64,000 bases of DNA from Oleiagrimonas sp963817755 (GTDB lineage Bacteria; Pseudomonadota; Gammaproteobacteria; Xanthomonadales; Rhodanobacteraceae). The stretch spans positions 1,240,001 through 1,304,000 of the forward strand of contig CAWFPB010000003.1 of the NCBI GenBank assembly GCA_963817755.1, in the 5' to 3' direction. Within the stretch, counting starts at the first letter, position 1, and the number at the start of each line of letters is the position of its first letter. Position numbers and translations under genes: made by a program. Positions 28,459 through 36,990 of the stretch are shown piece after piece. The notes under the pieces are model-generated. The model saw only the letters and a list, made by a program, of their open reading frames with translations, was not told the origin of the DNA and searched no databases.

Positions 28459-29810
28459 TCAGCCACGCCTGTCGGGTTCATCCCCAATATGTTTTGCAGC
28501 TTTCAACATGCCTGCACTGATGGCGTCGAACACGTAAGCGGGAAAGTCTGCAGGCAATCGGGCCGAGATGCTTTCGATCGCATCAGGTATCCGGGAACCA
28601 GTTCGTCGATCATTTCGCCTGCCCCTTTAAGGCCCATCTTCTCCGCCATCGACACCCAGTGCCAGCGGTGGATGTCATGAAGCAAATAATGTGCGTTCTT
28701 GCTGCGGACGGCCATGGCGAGCCGGGCCTTGCGCGGGTCCAGATGGTTCGCCCCCCTGCCCTGAACCGGGTAGGTGGACAGGATGTCGTAGAGCGGTGTC
28801 AGCTGGTAGCGCCCGCCGGGCAGCAGATGGATGCTGAAGTTCTTGGCATGGCCATCCGTTGCCCCCAGGAGCCAGAAGACCACCTGCGCCCGGAAAAACG
28901 TTGCGCGATCGTGCTCGGCCCGTTCGGAACCCCGCAATCTGTCCATGATGCGCTGGATGCCCGGCCCTCCATCGGCTTCATATTTGAGCGTGGGCGGAAG
29001 CCCGAACACCTGGCAGAAGTCTTCTTGCGGAATGCGTTGCCACCAGGTGCCATCACTGGATAATTGGCGATCGAAACGCTCTACGATCAGGGCTTTCTGG
29101 TCCTCGAAGCAACCGATTTCAGTGTTTGCCACGGGCAAACCCAGCGCTCCGGCCAGCTGCATACACAGCCACTCGATCTCGACCGAATCTTTCATATCGG
29201 CCTGCATGTTGCCCACCATCCCCAGCGGCAACTTGAAGATATGCGTGCTTGGGGTGGCGCCTTGGGGTATGCACCAGCGCCCCTCGTGGCGAAGCAATGC
29301 CGTCTTCTCCTGCGCGCCGGCAATCGACAGGCGAAAGGCCTCGGTTTCCTCGCGCGTCCAGCGCCCGGAGGAAGGAACGTCGCGCAGCAGCCTGGCGACC
29401 GCGGCCTCATCCAGCGGCTCGCCTTCGATCCGCTTCACATCGCTTGGCGTTTGCCCTGCCGGGACAAGCTGCACGGCTCCGGCACAGTCGCGCCCAACGG
29501 CACTCAGCAAGTCAAATGCGCTGGTGGATCGCGTCCTGTAGCGCTCGCGCATCCGCTGCAGGATGCGTTCATTGTCAGGAATAAGATTGTCGAAAAAGGC
29601 CGTAACGACATCGCCACGGATCGGCACGGGTTCGCTTGGCTTGTGGCCAAAGGTGACCGGCAGGGACAACGACAGAGGACGGCCGCTTGATGCCGCGATC
29701 CATTCTGCGTCGTAGGTGAGACGATCCGACCCGGCACCGCCTCGATCCCACCGCCCCACGCGATGTCCGTTCATCCAGATGTCGAGGGCTTTGACGGCGC
29801 GAGGAGCCAT
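28459..29810 (-). CDS. hipA: HipA-family kinase toxin (first module), C-terminal frameshift near 28598
   Basis: A kinase of about 450 residues. The N-subdomain 1 region ends FDNLIPDNERILQRM. Core motifs are SIAGAQEKTALL, VERFDRQ, ATDGHAKNFSI (catalytic loop with Asp and Asn) and LTPLYDILSTYP. HipA toxins phosphorylate aminoacyl-tRNA synthetases and slow growth. The unbroken frame ends at 28503 with an atypical tail (RSKASRPDCLQTFPLT). Shifting one base near 28598 gives RIPDAIESISARLPADFPAYVFDAISAGMLKAAKHIG and a stop at 28459, clearly the real C-terminus. Starts 3 bp after the HipB-type antitoxin gene. Confidence 0.85.
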
Positions 29811-29813
29811 GAC

Positions 29814-30068
29814 TTACCACGCCTCCTGCCGAAGGTGTTTCGGTGTTCCAGGTTGCCCTTTGGGCCGCAGCACCACTTCCAGACCGAGCAACAGGCAAAG
29901 ACGGTGAATGCGGTCGAACGAAGCGCGCCCGGCCTGTTTTTCCAGCCGCGACATGGCTTGAGGCGATATGCCTATTTTTTCAGCCACTTCGGCCTGGGTC
30001 AGACCTTGTTGCAAGCGAGCGGCCCGGAGCACCGCACCCACCTGCTCCGGCACGCGGATGATATCCAT
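29814..30068 (-). CDS. hipB: HipB-family XRE antitoxin (first module)
   Basis: 84 residues: VGAVLRAARLQQGLTQAEVAEKIGISPQAMSRLEKQAGRASFDRIHRLCLLLGLEVVL, a complete XRE fold with the HipB-type C-terminal strand. It ends 3 bp before the first hipA. It would neutralise HipA and repress the operon at the inverted repeats upstream. Confidence 0.88.
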   Translation of the reverse strand: MDIIRVPEQVGAVLRAARLQQGLTQAEVAEKIGISPQAMSRLEKQAGRASFDRIHRLCLLLGLEVVLRPKGQPGTPKHLRQEAW

Positions 30069-30097
30069 GAGGAATCAATCTCTACGTTGAAAATTAT

Positions 30098-30143
30098 AAA
30101 AACAATCTACACGTTGTTTTTGGTGAAATCAACGCATACGTTG
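30098..30143. promoter_or_regulatory. Two inverted repeats upstream of the first hipBA
   Basis: AAAACAA...TTGTTTT (30098-30104 with 30114-30120) and CAACGcataCGTTG (30130-30143) share the element ACGTTGTTTT. A further ACGTTGAAAA lies between them and the hipB start at 30068. They look like spaced HipB operators in an AT-rich promoter. Confidence 0.55.
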
Positions 30144-30199
30144 TTTTCTTGCCTGCGTGCTCTTGGTGGGCGGACGAACCGCCGTCCATGAAAAGCGGC

Positions 30200-30955
30200 T
30201 TATACGACACCGGCAAATTGAAGCCTATGCGTCCGCGCGATTTGCGCGATCTGCTCCTCGGTCAGTCCGCCTTCTCGGCAAACTCCGGCCACCGCCGCAC
30301 GGCCTCGACCACGTCCTCCAGGATCGCCCGGTCCCGCCCGCGCTTGAGCATGGCGGTCCTGGCGCAGGCGCGGAAGTCCTCCAGGGTGAAGTCCTCGCGC
30401 TTGCCGTTGATGGTCATCTGGTGGCGGGCGGTCCAGGTGCCGGTGGGGTTGTAGCTGTAGGTGACGTCGAAGGCCGGGGCCAGGGACCATTGGCCCTGCT
30501 GGTCCATGAGGAAGGCGATGTTCTTGACGTGGTCGTCCTGGTTGCGGGCGACGACGTTGAACAGCATGCGGCGGAACTGCTCTTCCAGCTGGGCCATGGG
30601 CAGGCCCAGCTGGCGCATGACCAGGAAGGCCTGCTCGTAGCTGTGTGGCGCCGGCCTGGTTGTAGTCGAAGTGGGCCAGCGCGCCGAGGGACTGCATGTG
30701 CAGCTTGGCGCCGTCGTCGGTGCGGTCGAAGCGGCGGGTCATGAAGTGGCGGCGGCCGTTTTCCTCCAGCAGGCGGCATTCGCTGATGTCGATGCCGGCG
30801 GCGCGGGCCATCAGGGCGTAGGCGTACTCGATGGCGCCGTAGCCGCGCGGGTCTTCCAGTTCCTTGTCCTTGTTGCCGGCCACGCCGTCGAACTTCAGCA
30901 GCCAGTAGCTGAAACCTTCCCCGGCCTCGACCTGGCCCGAGCGCACCTCGCTGGT
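30200..30955 (-). pseudogene. hipA: hipA C-terminal fragment (N-terminus missing)
   Basis: Encodes only the kinase half of a HipA protein, from SEVRSGQVEAGEGFSYWLLKFDG through HFMTRRFDRTDD, ARNQDDHVKNIAFLMDQ and FDVTYSYNP to a C-terminus LTEEQIAQIARTHRLQFAGVV. The middle 684 bp are about 98% identical to part of the third hipA (33051-33733), but the last ~25 residues differ. The first ~190 residues of HipA are absent; homology stops abruptly near 30955, where an unrelated winged-helix gene fragment begins. Frameshifts lie near 30645 and 30275. No antitoxin accompanies it. Confidence 0.75.
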
Positions 30956-31180
30956 TTGCGATCGGCGCTGTTCGAACGAGTTTCATCCGATGAAGTCGCA
31001 AGCTTCACCGAACCACCCCGGCCGCGGCCCGGCACGATGCGTCCCTCTTCGATCAACTTTTCCCGCACTGATTCGTATGATTCCTGGGACCAACCCCGTT
31101 GATCGCTGAGCTTTCCGTTACCGGCCGAACCTCCAAGCAACTGAAGTATTTCGAGAAATTTTTTGTTCCGGTGTCGTCAT
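30956..31180 (-). pseudogene. Winged-helix fragment joined to the hipA remnant
   Basis: From the ATG at 31180, after adding one A in a poly-A run near 31155, it reads MTTPEQKKFLEILQLLGGSAGNGKLSDQRGW, then SYESVREKLIEEGRIVPGRGRGGSVKLA. The GNxxLRxxLGW..YxxVRxxLIxxGxxxxGRGRGGSV pattern is the winged-helix module seen at the C-terminus of some type I and type II DNA methyltransferases and related restriction-system proteins. Here it is alone and runs into the hipA remnant after ATSSDETRS. It is probably the relic of another restriction-system gene cut by rearrangement. Confidence 0.5.
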
Positions 31181-31265
31181 GCACTGATCTGGCAAGAAGA
31201 AATTCTCAAGTATGGATCAAGGCACTTTTCGAGTCTGGAGGGTTGGCCTCAACGCTGGAATACAC

Positions 31266-32540
31266 TCACTCCTGCAACTGAGCCGTCATGTCACGAATCG
31301 GACCGAATACAATTTGGCGCAGCAGTCTTGCCTCGCCCGGAAGAACAGCGCCCGTGTCACCGGCTTCATAGCGCTCAATCAGTGATGAGGCAGCACCATC
31401 CACACGTTTGAGAATGTCATCGAGCCAGCGTTGGCCAAGGCTTGGTTTGATGCCCAAGACCTCTCCAAACGCAAGGACATCATCGCGCCGCACCTGACCG
31501 AAGCGTTTGGCATCACCCGTTGGGGTCACTATTTCTGCGTTCGCCCAGCCACGATCCTGGTACACAGTGGTGCTTAGAAGATCGTAGAACGGCGCCAACG
31601 CAAACCCGTCCCTGCCAGCAAAGAAGCTCAGATTCTTCAGGTGTGCATCACCGTTGCCCACCAACAAGTTATAGATGTGCCCCTGGAACAATCTTTGACG
31701 CGTTTGGGCTTGCATGCGGCAAGCCTGAGCGATGCTTTCCAATGTCTGCGCAGTGGCTTGCCGATACTTGTACGCCTTATCCAAATCAAGCAATTGGCAC
31801 GCATCAATAACATGCAAGCGTTGCGTGTTCTCTCCCTGTGTTCGTCGATCAAACCGCTCAACCAGATACACGGGCTCCGGTACACGGCGCATCTGCACAG
31901 CAGGAACAGAAAGCCCAACAGCGCCCGCCAAGCGCATCACGAACCATTCGTTGACCGCACTGTGAGGATAGAGTTCGACATGTGGATGATCGGGCTTGAG
32001 GATGTGCGTAGACGCAGTATGCCCTACCGGTTCCCACATCCTGTCACCATCTACTATGACGGCAAGCTTGTGCTGTGCTCCGGCCATGGACATGTGCTTG
32101 GGAGCATCATGCGTCAGCGGAACTTTGGGTACGTTTCGAATCCGCTCCGAGAGCCCCTCGTCTTCCAACGGAATCTTTCCACCTTCTGCTGCCTCGACGC
32201 CGGGGGCGAGTAGCGTCAATGCTCCAGCGGACTCCGGCCCGTAATATTCGAGCAAGCCGAAAGCATCTGCAGCATCAACATGAGCGTCCTTTGCCAGCAG
32301 GTTTCGTACACCTTCCTCTGGCAATAGGTTGTCGAAGAACCACTGCACAGGGCGTCGCGAACTTTGGTCAGTAATCCGTTCGGCACCTCGCGGCAGAGAA
32401 GGACACAGGTTGAACCCCTCTCTCGAGACCCGCCATACCTCGTCGTACTTCAACGACCATATGCCGTTGTCCTCCGATAGGCTTCCAACCTTCTGCGTAT
32501 CAATCCATACATCCAGCCGACGTGCCTCAGGTACGTTCAT
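31266..32540 (-). CDS. hipA: HipA-family kinase toxin (second module)
   Basis: A 424-residue intact HipA-type kinase. The N-terminus is RRLDVWIDTQKVGSLSEDNG. Next come VQWFFDNLLPEEGVRNLLA, MSMAGAQHKLAVIVDGD (ATP-lid segment), YLVERFDRRT, the catalytic VGNGDAHLKNLSFF, and LAPFYDLLSTTVY. It belongs to a different HipA subgroup from the first and third copies (little identity outside motifs). It overlaps the antitoxin gene by 14 bp, so the two are translationally coupled. Expected role: protein or synthetase kinase that arrests growth when freed from antitoxin. Confidence 0.88.
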   Translation of the reverse strand: MNVPEARRLDVWIDTQKVGSLSEDNGIWSLKYDEVWRVSREGFNLCPSLPRGAERITDQSSRRPVQWFFDNLLPEEGVRNLLAKDAHVDAADAFGLLEYYGPESAGALTLLAPGVEAAEGGKIPLEDEGLSERIRNVPKVPLTHDAPKHMSMAGAQHKLAVIVDGDRMWEPVGHTASTHILKPDHPHVELYPHSAVNEWFVMRLAGAVGLSVPAVQMRRVPEPVYLVERFDRRTQGENTQRLHVIDACQLLDLDKAYKYRQATAQTLESIAQACRMQAQTRQRLFQGHIYNLLVGNGDAHLKNLSFFAGRDGFALAPFYDLLSTTVYQDRGWANAEIVTPTGDAKRFGQVRRDDVLAFGEVLGIKPSLGQRWLDDILKRVDGAASSLIERYEAGDTGAVLPGEARLLRQIVFGPIRDMTAQLQE

Positions 32541-32775
32541 TGTTCAGCCCCGCACTCTCGTTCGGAACGCTCAGTTCGACCCGGATTCCCAGTGCCTGCA
32601 AGGCATTGAGCACGCGGGATAAATGAACGCCTGGTTTGCCTTGTTCCACGTCACGCAAAGCAACGTGACTGGAGTCAATCAAAGAAGCCAGATCTTCTTG
32701 GCGCAAACCTTGACGCTTACGTTCAGCCCGCAGGATGGCGCCAATTTCTTTTGGTGTTGCAACCTGGATAGGCAT
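32527..32775 (-). CDS. hipB: HipB-family XRE antitoxin (second module)
   Basis: 82 residues from the ATG at 32775, behind GAGGGG. IGAILRAERKRQGLRQEDLASLIDSSHVALRDVEQGKPGVHLSRVLNALQALGIRVELSVP is a full XRE domain with the HipB strand. It precedes and overlaps the second hipA. It probably represses from the TCGAA repeats just upstream. Confidence 0.85.
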   Translation of the reverse strand: MPIQVATPKEIGAILRAERKRQGLRQEDLASLIDSSHVALRDVEQGKPGVHLSRVLNALQALGIRVELSVPNESAGLNNERT

Positions 32776-32787
32776 ACACACCCCTCA

Positions 32788-32805
32788 TCGAAAATTTAGC
32801 TTCGA
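32788..32805. promoter_or_regulatory. Inverted repeat TCGAA-N8-TTCGA upstream of second hipBA
   Basis: A 5-bp inverted repeat 13 bp before the antitoxin ATG. Further TTCGAAA-type elements follow near 32840, 32855 and 32886 in the AT-rich gap that reaches to the third hipA stop. Probable operator cluster for the second HipB. Confidence 0.5.
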
Positions 32806-32977
32806 TTCTGTGGCCAGAAGAGTAAATTTGCAACAATTCGAAGGTAATTTTTCGAAATGAAGGAAGGGCCTCCCCTCTCAAGGGCTTTCGAAATTATATT
32901 TTCGTTCAAATTGCTAACATCCAGGCTACAGGCACGGAGCTGATGGTTCGAAACGTAGGTACTCATGAGGATGTCCG

Positions 32978-34288
32978 CTAGTTGGCACTTGCGAACAGAA
33001 ACCGATGCGCCCGAGCAAGCTGATCGCTCAACACATGGGTAAGCCCCGCTTTCTCCGCAAACTCCGGCCACCGCCGCACCGCCTCGACCACTTCCTCCAG
33101 GATCGCCCGGTCCCGCCCGCGCTTGAGCATGGCGGTCTTGGCGCAAGCCCGGAAGTCCTCCATCGTGAAGTCCTCGCGCTTGCCATTGATGGTCATCTGG
33201 TGGCGGGCGGTCCAGGTGCCGGTGGGGTTGTAGCTGTAGGTGACGTCGAAGGCCGGGGCCAGGGACCATTGGCCCTTCTGGTCCATGAGGAAGGCGATGT
33301 TCTTGACGTGGTCGTCCTGGTTGCGGGCGACCACGTTGAACAGCATGCGGCGGAACTGCTCTTCCAGCTGGGCCATGGGCAGGCCCAGCTGGCGCATGAC
33401 CAGGAAGGCCTGCTCGTAGCTGGTGGCGCCGGCCTGGTTGTAGTCGAAGTGGGCCAGCGCGCCGAGGGACTGCATGTGTAGCTTGCCGCCGTCGTCGGTG
33501 CGGTCGAAGCGGCGGGTCATGAAGTGGCGGCGGCCGTTTTCCTCCAGCAGGCGGCATTCGCTGATGTCGATGCCGGCGGCGCGGGCCATCAGGGCGTAGG
33601 CGTACTCGATGGCGCCGTAGCCGCGCGGGTCTTCCAGTTCCTTGTCCTTGTTGCCGGCCACGCCGTCGAACTTCAGCAGCCAGTAGCTGAAACCTTCCCC
33701 GGCCTCGACCTGGCCCGAGCGCACTTCGTTGGTCTCGGGGTTCCAGGCGATGATGGCCTTGGCGCGCGCGCCGCCGGCGGAGGTGCCCACGCGCAGGATG
33801 TCGCGCAGGGCCTTCTCGCGCTCGTGGCTGCCCAGGCTGACCTTCAGGCCCTGGCGATGGGTGAGCACGTCCGAGGCCAGGCGCACCAGGGCGGCCACGT
33901 CGACTTCGCTGGCGCGGGCCGGGCGCGGGCCCATCAGCGGCTTGAATTCCAGCGCGCCCATGCCGCGCGTGCCGACGTAGCACAGGCGCTCGACGGCGTT
34001 GAAGCTGTCCGGCGTGCGGCCCTGCTGGGCCAGCCACTGGTCGATCAGCGCGTTGCCGAAGCGGTCCGGCAGCGAATCGGCGAGCAGGCCCGGCAGGCCG
34101 TGGAAGGTTTCGCGCGGCAGTTCGGGGAAGCGGTAGATGCGGCGCTGCAGCGGCATGCGCAGGGGCGAGAGCTCGATGCCGCTGCCGACGAATTCGGGCA
34201 CGTATTCGAACGCCGCCGTGGTGTCGCCCTCGGCCAGCGACACGGCGCCGATGGTGCGGCCCCACAGGCGCACTTCGGCGACGGTCAT
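32978..34288 (-). CDS. hipA: HipA-family kinase toxin (third module)
   Basis: A 436-residue intact kinase from the ATG at 34288. MTVAEVRLWGRTIGAVSLAEGDTTAAFEYVPEF is the N-subdomain, followed by FPELPRETFHGLPGLLADSLPDRFGNALIDQWL, then KVSLGSHEREKALRD and STSAGGARAKA-type lid (VGTSAGGARAKAIIAW), HFMTRRFDRTDD, the catalytic ARNQDDHVKNIAFLMD and LAPAFDVTYSYNP. In this subgroup the catalytic segment is NQDDHVKN rather than NGDAHLKN. Its ATG overlaps the stop of the antitoxin gene (ATGA). Parental copy of the truncated fragment at 30200-30955. Confidence 0.88.
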   Translation of the reverse strand: MTVAEVRLWGRTIGAVSLAEGDTTAAFEYVPEFVGSGIELSPLRMPLQRRIYRFPELPRETFHGLPGLLADSLPDRFGNALIDQWLAQQGRTPDSFNAVERLCYVGTRGMGALEFKPLMGPRPARASEVDVAALVRLASDVLTHRQGLKVSLGSHEREKALRDILRVGTSAGGARAKAIIAWNPETNEVRSGQVEAGEGFSYWLLKFDGVAGNKDKELEDPRGYGAIEYAYALMARAAGIDISECRLLEENGRRHFMTRRFDRTDDGGKLHMQSLGALAHFDYNQAGATSYEQAFLVMRQLGLPMAQLEEQFRRMLFNVVARNQDDHVKNIAFLMDQKGQWSLAPAFDVTYSYNPTGTWTARHQMTINGKREDFTMEDFRACAKTAMLKRGRDRAILEEVVEAVRRWPEFAEKAGLTHVLSDQLARAHRFLFASAN

Positions 34289-34636
34289 GTCTTCCACGTC
34301 CAGGGCGCGGCGCCCTCGCCGCCCGGCTCGGCCTGGCCGGAGGCGCGCTGGCGGGTGCGGCCCTTGCCCTTGAGCTGCTGCAGCGGGCTGGGCGTGGGCG
34401 CGGGGATCAGCGCGTCCAGCTTTTCCTGCAGGCCCAGCACGCGCAGCACGCGCAGGAAGGTGGACAGCTGGGTGGCCACGGCGCCGGCTTCCAGGCGCTC
34501 CACGGTGCGCTTGGACACGCCGGCCTGCTCGGCCAGCTGGGCCTGGGTCAGGTCCTGGGCCAGGCGTTCGGCGGCCAGGCGGGTGCCGAGTTCCTGCAGG
34601 GCTTGGGTGTCGGTATGTGTTTCGCTGGATGTTCAT
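34285..34636 (-). CDS. hipB: HipB-family XRE antitoxin (third module), start region out of frame
   Basis: The main frame reads DTQALQELGTRLAAERLAQDLTQAQLAEQAGVSKRTVERLEAGAVATQLSTFLRVLRVLGLQEKLDALIP, a clear XRE regulator, followed by a basic linker (GKGRTRQRASG) and a stop overlapping hipA. The only plausible start, ATG at 34636 (MNIQRNT), is one base out of register; removing one base near 34614 joins it. Otherwise only an internal ATG/GTG start would be available. Two matching 16-bp palindromes lie just upstream. Confidence 0.75.
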
Positions 34637-34639
34637 GAC

Positions 34640-34695
34640 TCGTCAAATATGGCGAATTGTTGCCGTAATGTCAATTTATTCGTCATATATGACGA
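34640..34695. promoter_or_regulatory. Paired 16-bp operators of the third hipBA
   Basis: TCGTCATATATGACGA (34680-34695) is a perfect 16-bp palindrome; TCGTCAAATATGGCGA (34640-34655) matches it at 14 of 16 positions. Their spacing of 40 bp (about four helical turns) puts both on one face of the DNA, as in known HipB operator arrays. They precede the antitoxin start. Confidence 0.7.
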
Positions 34696-34763
34696 CTTAT
34701 ATGTTAAATAAACGGATTTACTCGCGCGCCCGCCGCAGACCGCAAGTGCAATTGCATGCATGC

Positions 34764-36635
34764 CTACGCCGCCCCCTGCTCCTGTTGCAGTTGCTGGCGG
34801 ACGCCGAGGATCGACTCCTGGATCTTGCGCGTGAACGGGGAGTGCTCGCGATAGGTCATGATCAGCCGGTCGATGGCGCGGGTCATGGCCACATACAGCA
34901 GGCGCGCCTCGTCGGCTTCGTCCTCGCCGTTGACAGGCATGTCGTCCAGGTTCGGGATCAGCACCAGGCCGAATTCCAGCCCTTTGCTGGAATGCATGCT
35001 GACGATCTTGACCGCCGATTCCTCGCCGTAGAGCGCGCCCTTGCCCTGCCAGGAGCGGCCGGACACGTAGGGGATGCCGGCCTTGTCCAGGGCCTGCTCG
35101 ACGCGCTGCCCCTGCTCGCCCTTGCGGTAGATGACCGCCATGTCGTCGAAGGCGCGGCCCTGGTCCTTTGCGTCGAGGATGCGCTCGACCAGGCACTGCA
35201 TTTCGGCCCAGGGGGCCTCGCAGCGGATCAGCTCGGGGAAGGCGCCGCGCCGGCCGGCGCTTTCCGGGGCGATGATCGGCACGCCGTCCTCTTCCGCCTC
35301 GCGCTCGTCCAACAGCTCAGTAGCGAAGGCGCGCGCGACGGACAGCACTTCCACGGTGTTGCGGTAGTTCAGGCGCAGGATCGTGGTGCGCCCCTGTGCC
35401 TGGATGCCGACACTGGCAAAGCTGAAGTCCAGGCCGTGCCGGCCGCGATAGATCGCCTGCGCGTCGTCATAGAGCACCAGCAGGGCGTTGGTCTGCGGGT
35501 CGATCATCTGCACGACCAGCTTGAACCAGTCCGGCTGGAAGTCGTGGCCCTCGTCGATGAGCACGGCGGCGTACTGGGCGCGCGGAATGCGTCCCTTGTC
35601 GACGCCGTCGATGGTGCGCTCGACCATCTGCGCCATCTTCTGGCCGACGGGCAGACGCGGGTTCGGCCGCTCGATGTGATAGGTGCGCAGCATGTCCGAG
35701 CACCAACTGTGGAAGTTGCGGACGCTGACCTTCTCCTCCAGGCCGCGCTCGGCGATGAGCTGCTGCAGCCGCGCCGCCAGGGAGCGGTTGTAGCAGAGCA
35801 CCAGGATGGGCTTGCTGACGGTCTGCGCCAGGTGCACGCAGCGGTAGCCCAGGATCATGGTCTTGCCGCTGCCGGCCACGCCGTGGATGACGCGGTGCCC
35901 TTCCCCCAGCGAGCGCGCCAGTTGCTCCTGCTGCAAATCCATGACCTTGATCAGCGTCGGCAGCGGCGCCTCGGCGTCGGCGAACAGGCCGAACTGGCCC
36001 GGCTGCGCGTTGACGCGCACTTCCGGATACAGGTGATAGCGAATCCGATCGATCTGCGGCAGGGTCAGGTGGCAGGGAAACACGTGATGGAACATGTCCC
36101 ACAGGCGCTTCTGGAAGGCTTCCGCGTCCACCGCCTCGGTCATTTCGTCCTGGAAGATGACGCGCTGCGGATCCAGCACTTCGGCCAGGTTCGTCGTTTC
36201 GAACTGGCGACGGGTGATACGGGTCAGAACCACACCCCAGCCGTAGGGCATGACCAGCTGGCCGGCGCGTGCAGCCGCATCCGGATGACAAAGCGCTTCG
36301 TCCTTCTGCAACGTCATCGCGACCACCAGGGCATAGGCGCGCGCCTGGTCCTGCGGGTTCTTGACGTCCTTGAGCCGGCCGTTGGCAAAGATCTTGGCAA
36401 GACTGCGGTCCATGGACTGGATGGTGTCCAGTTTCCAGTCCTTGACCTCCAGCACCAGGATGCCGCGCTGCGGGTGCAGGATCACGAAATCCGGCTGCAG
36501 TGCCTTGGGTCCGACCGGCACGTTGAACCAGCACAGGTAATCGTCTTCGAGCTTCTTTTCCAGGCGCTCGGCCAATCGCCGCTCGCCGGTCGTGTCGAAA
36601 CGACAGGCGCCGCGACTGGGGAAAAATCGTGCCAT
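34764..36635 (-). CDS. NERD nuclease-related domain / UvrD-like helicase
   Basis: 623 residues from the ATG at 36635 (a TTG at 36710 is in frame). Residues about 15-130 are a NERD domain (TTGERRLAERLEKKL, QPDFVILHPQRGILVLEVKDWKL with the D..ExK nuclease core). A superfamily-1 helicase follows: Walker A HGVAGSGKTMILGYR near 265, LIDEGHDFQPDWF, LRLNYRNTVEVLSVARAF, KIVSMHSSKGLEF and LLYVAMTRA. Such proteins process DNA ends and recur in defence islands. Intact, and not overlapping the adjacent third hipBA module (hipB start about 128 bp away). The GC content is near the chromosome average. Confidence 0.85.
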   Translation of the reverse strand: MARFFPSRGACRFDTTGERRLAERLEKKLEDDYLCWFNVPVGPKALQPDFVILHPQRGILVLEVKDWKLDTIQSMDRSLAKIFANGRLKDVKNPQDQARAYALVVAMTLQKDEALCHPDAAARAGQLVMPYGWGVVLTRITRRQFETTNLAEVLDPQRVIFQDEMTEAVDAEAFQKRLWDMFHHVFPCHLTLPQIDRIRYHLYPEVRVNAQPGQFGLFADAEAPLPTLIKVMDLQQEQLARSLGEGHRVIHGVAGSGKTMILGYRCVHLAQTVSKPILVLCYNRSLAARLQQLIAERGLEEKVSVRNFHSWCSDMLRTYHIERPNPRLPVGQKMAQMVERTIDGVDKGRIPRAQYAAVLIDEGHDFQPDWFKLVVQMIDPQTNALLVLYDDAQAIYRGRHGLDFSFASVGIQAQGRTTILRLNYRNTVEVLSVARAFATELLDEREAEEDGVPIIAPESAGRRGAFPELIRCEAPWAEMQCLVERILDAKDQGRAFDDMAVIYRKGEQGQRVEQALDKAGIPYVSGRSWQGKGALYGEESAVKIVSMHSSKGLEFGLVLIPNLDDMPVNGEDEADEARLLYVAMTRAIDRLIMTYREHSPFTRKIQESILGVRQQLQQEQGAA

Positions 36636-36891
36636 GAGTCGAACTCGTTCCTTGGCTTCGATTTCGATCCTAACCAATCTTTGTGTGCAATGCTCGCCTG
36701 AAATTTTCAACAGACTGGTGACGATAGGCGAGACCTGAACGTCAGGTACGCATTCCCCGACGGAATGATAAAACTCCGCCGAAGTAGCGATTTATTTCGT
36801 ATCCAGGCAGATGGGCGCGATTTTCTGTATTGGGGGTGGCGGGTGCCGCAGAAGAGGTGTGTGGTCTTTGGGTGGCTTGTTGTTTGCGCCT

Positions 36892-36913
36892 TCGCGCCTT
36901 CCGGCGCTCCTAC
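36892..36913 (+). repeat. REP half-unit (GCCTTCCGGCGCTCCTAC)
   Basis: A solitary copy of the REP core that also occurs at 38615 and, as an inverted pair, at 41041-41152. It lies in the 355-bp gap between the helicase start and the end of purA, which otherwise contains only the purA terminator. Confidence 0.65.
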
Positions 36914-36942
36914 AGAGGGTAGGTGGTTTTGGGGTGGGGATG

Positions 36943-36968
36943 AAAAACCCCGCCGGAGCGGGGTTTTT
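36943..36968 (-). terminator. Rho-independent terminator of purA
   Basis: AAAAACCCCGC, loop CGGA, GCGGGGTTTTT: a strong GC stem flanked by A and T runs on both strands, 23 bp after the purA stop. It works for the reverse strand and could also stop forward transcription. Confidence 0.88.
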
Positions 36969-36990
36969 CGGGTGACGTGATGCAGATCGC

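Larger units (their letters stand above)
30272..33733. repeat. hipA: Direct repeat of a 684-bp hipA segment
   Basis: 30272-30955 and 33051-33733 are in the same orientation and differ at roughly a dozen positions plus one indel. The intact second hipBA module lies between them. Recombination between the copies would delete about 2.8 kb, including that module. Confidence 0.8.

Noticed and set aside
11337..36990. tRNA gene marking an integration site at the accessory-region borders
   Set aside because: I found no cloverleaf-like sequence or integrase at either edge, so no attachment site can be supported.
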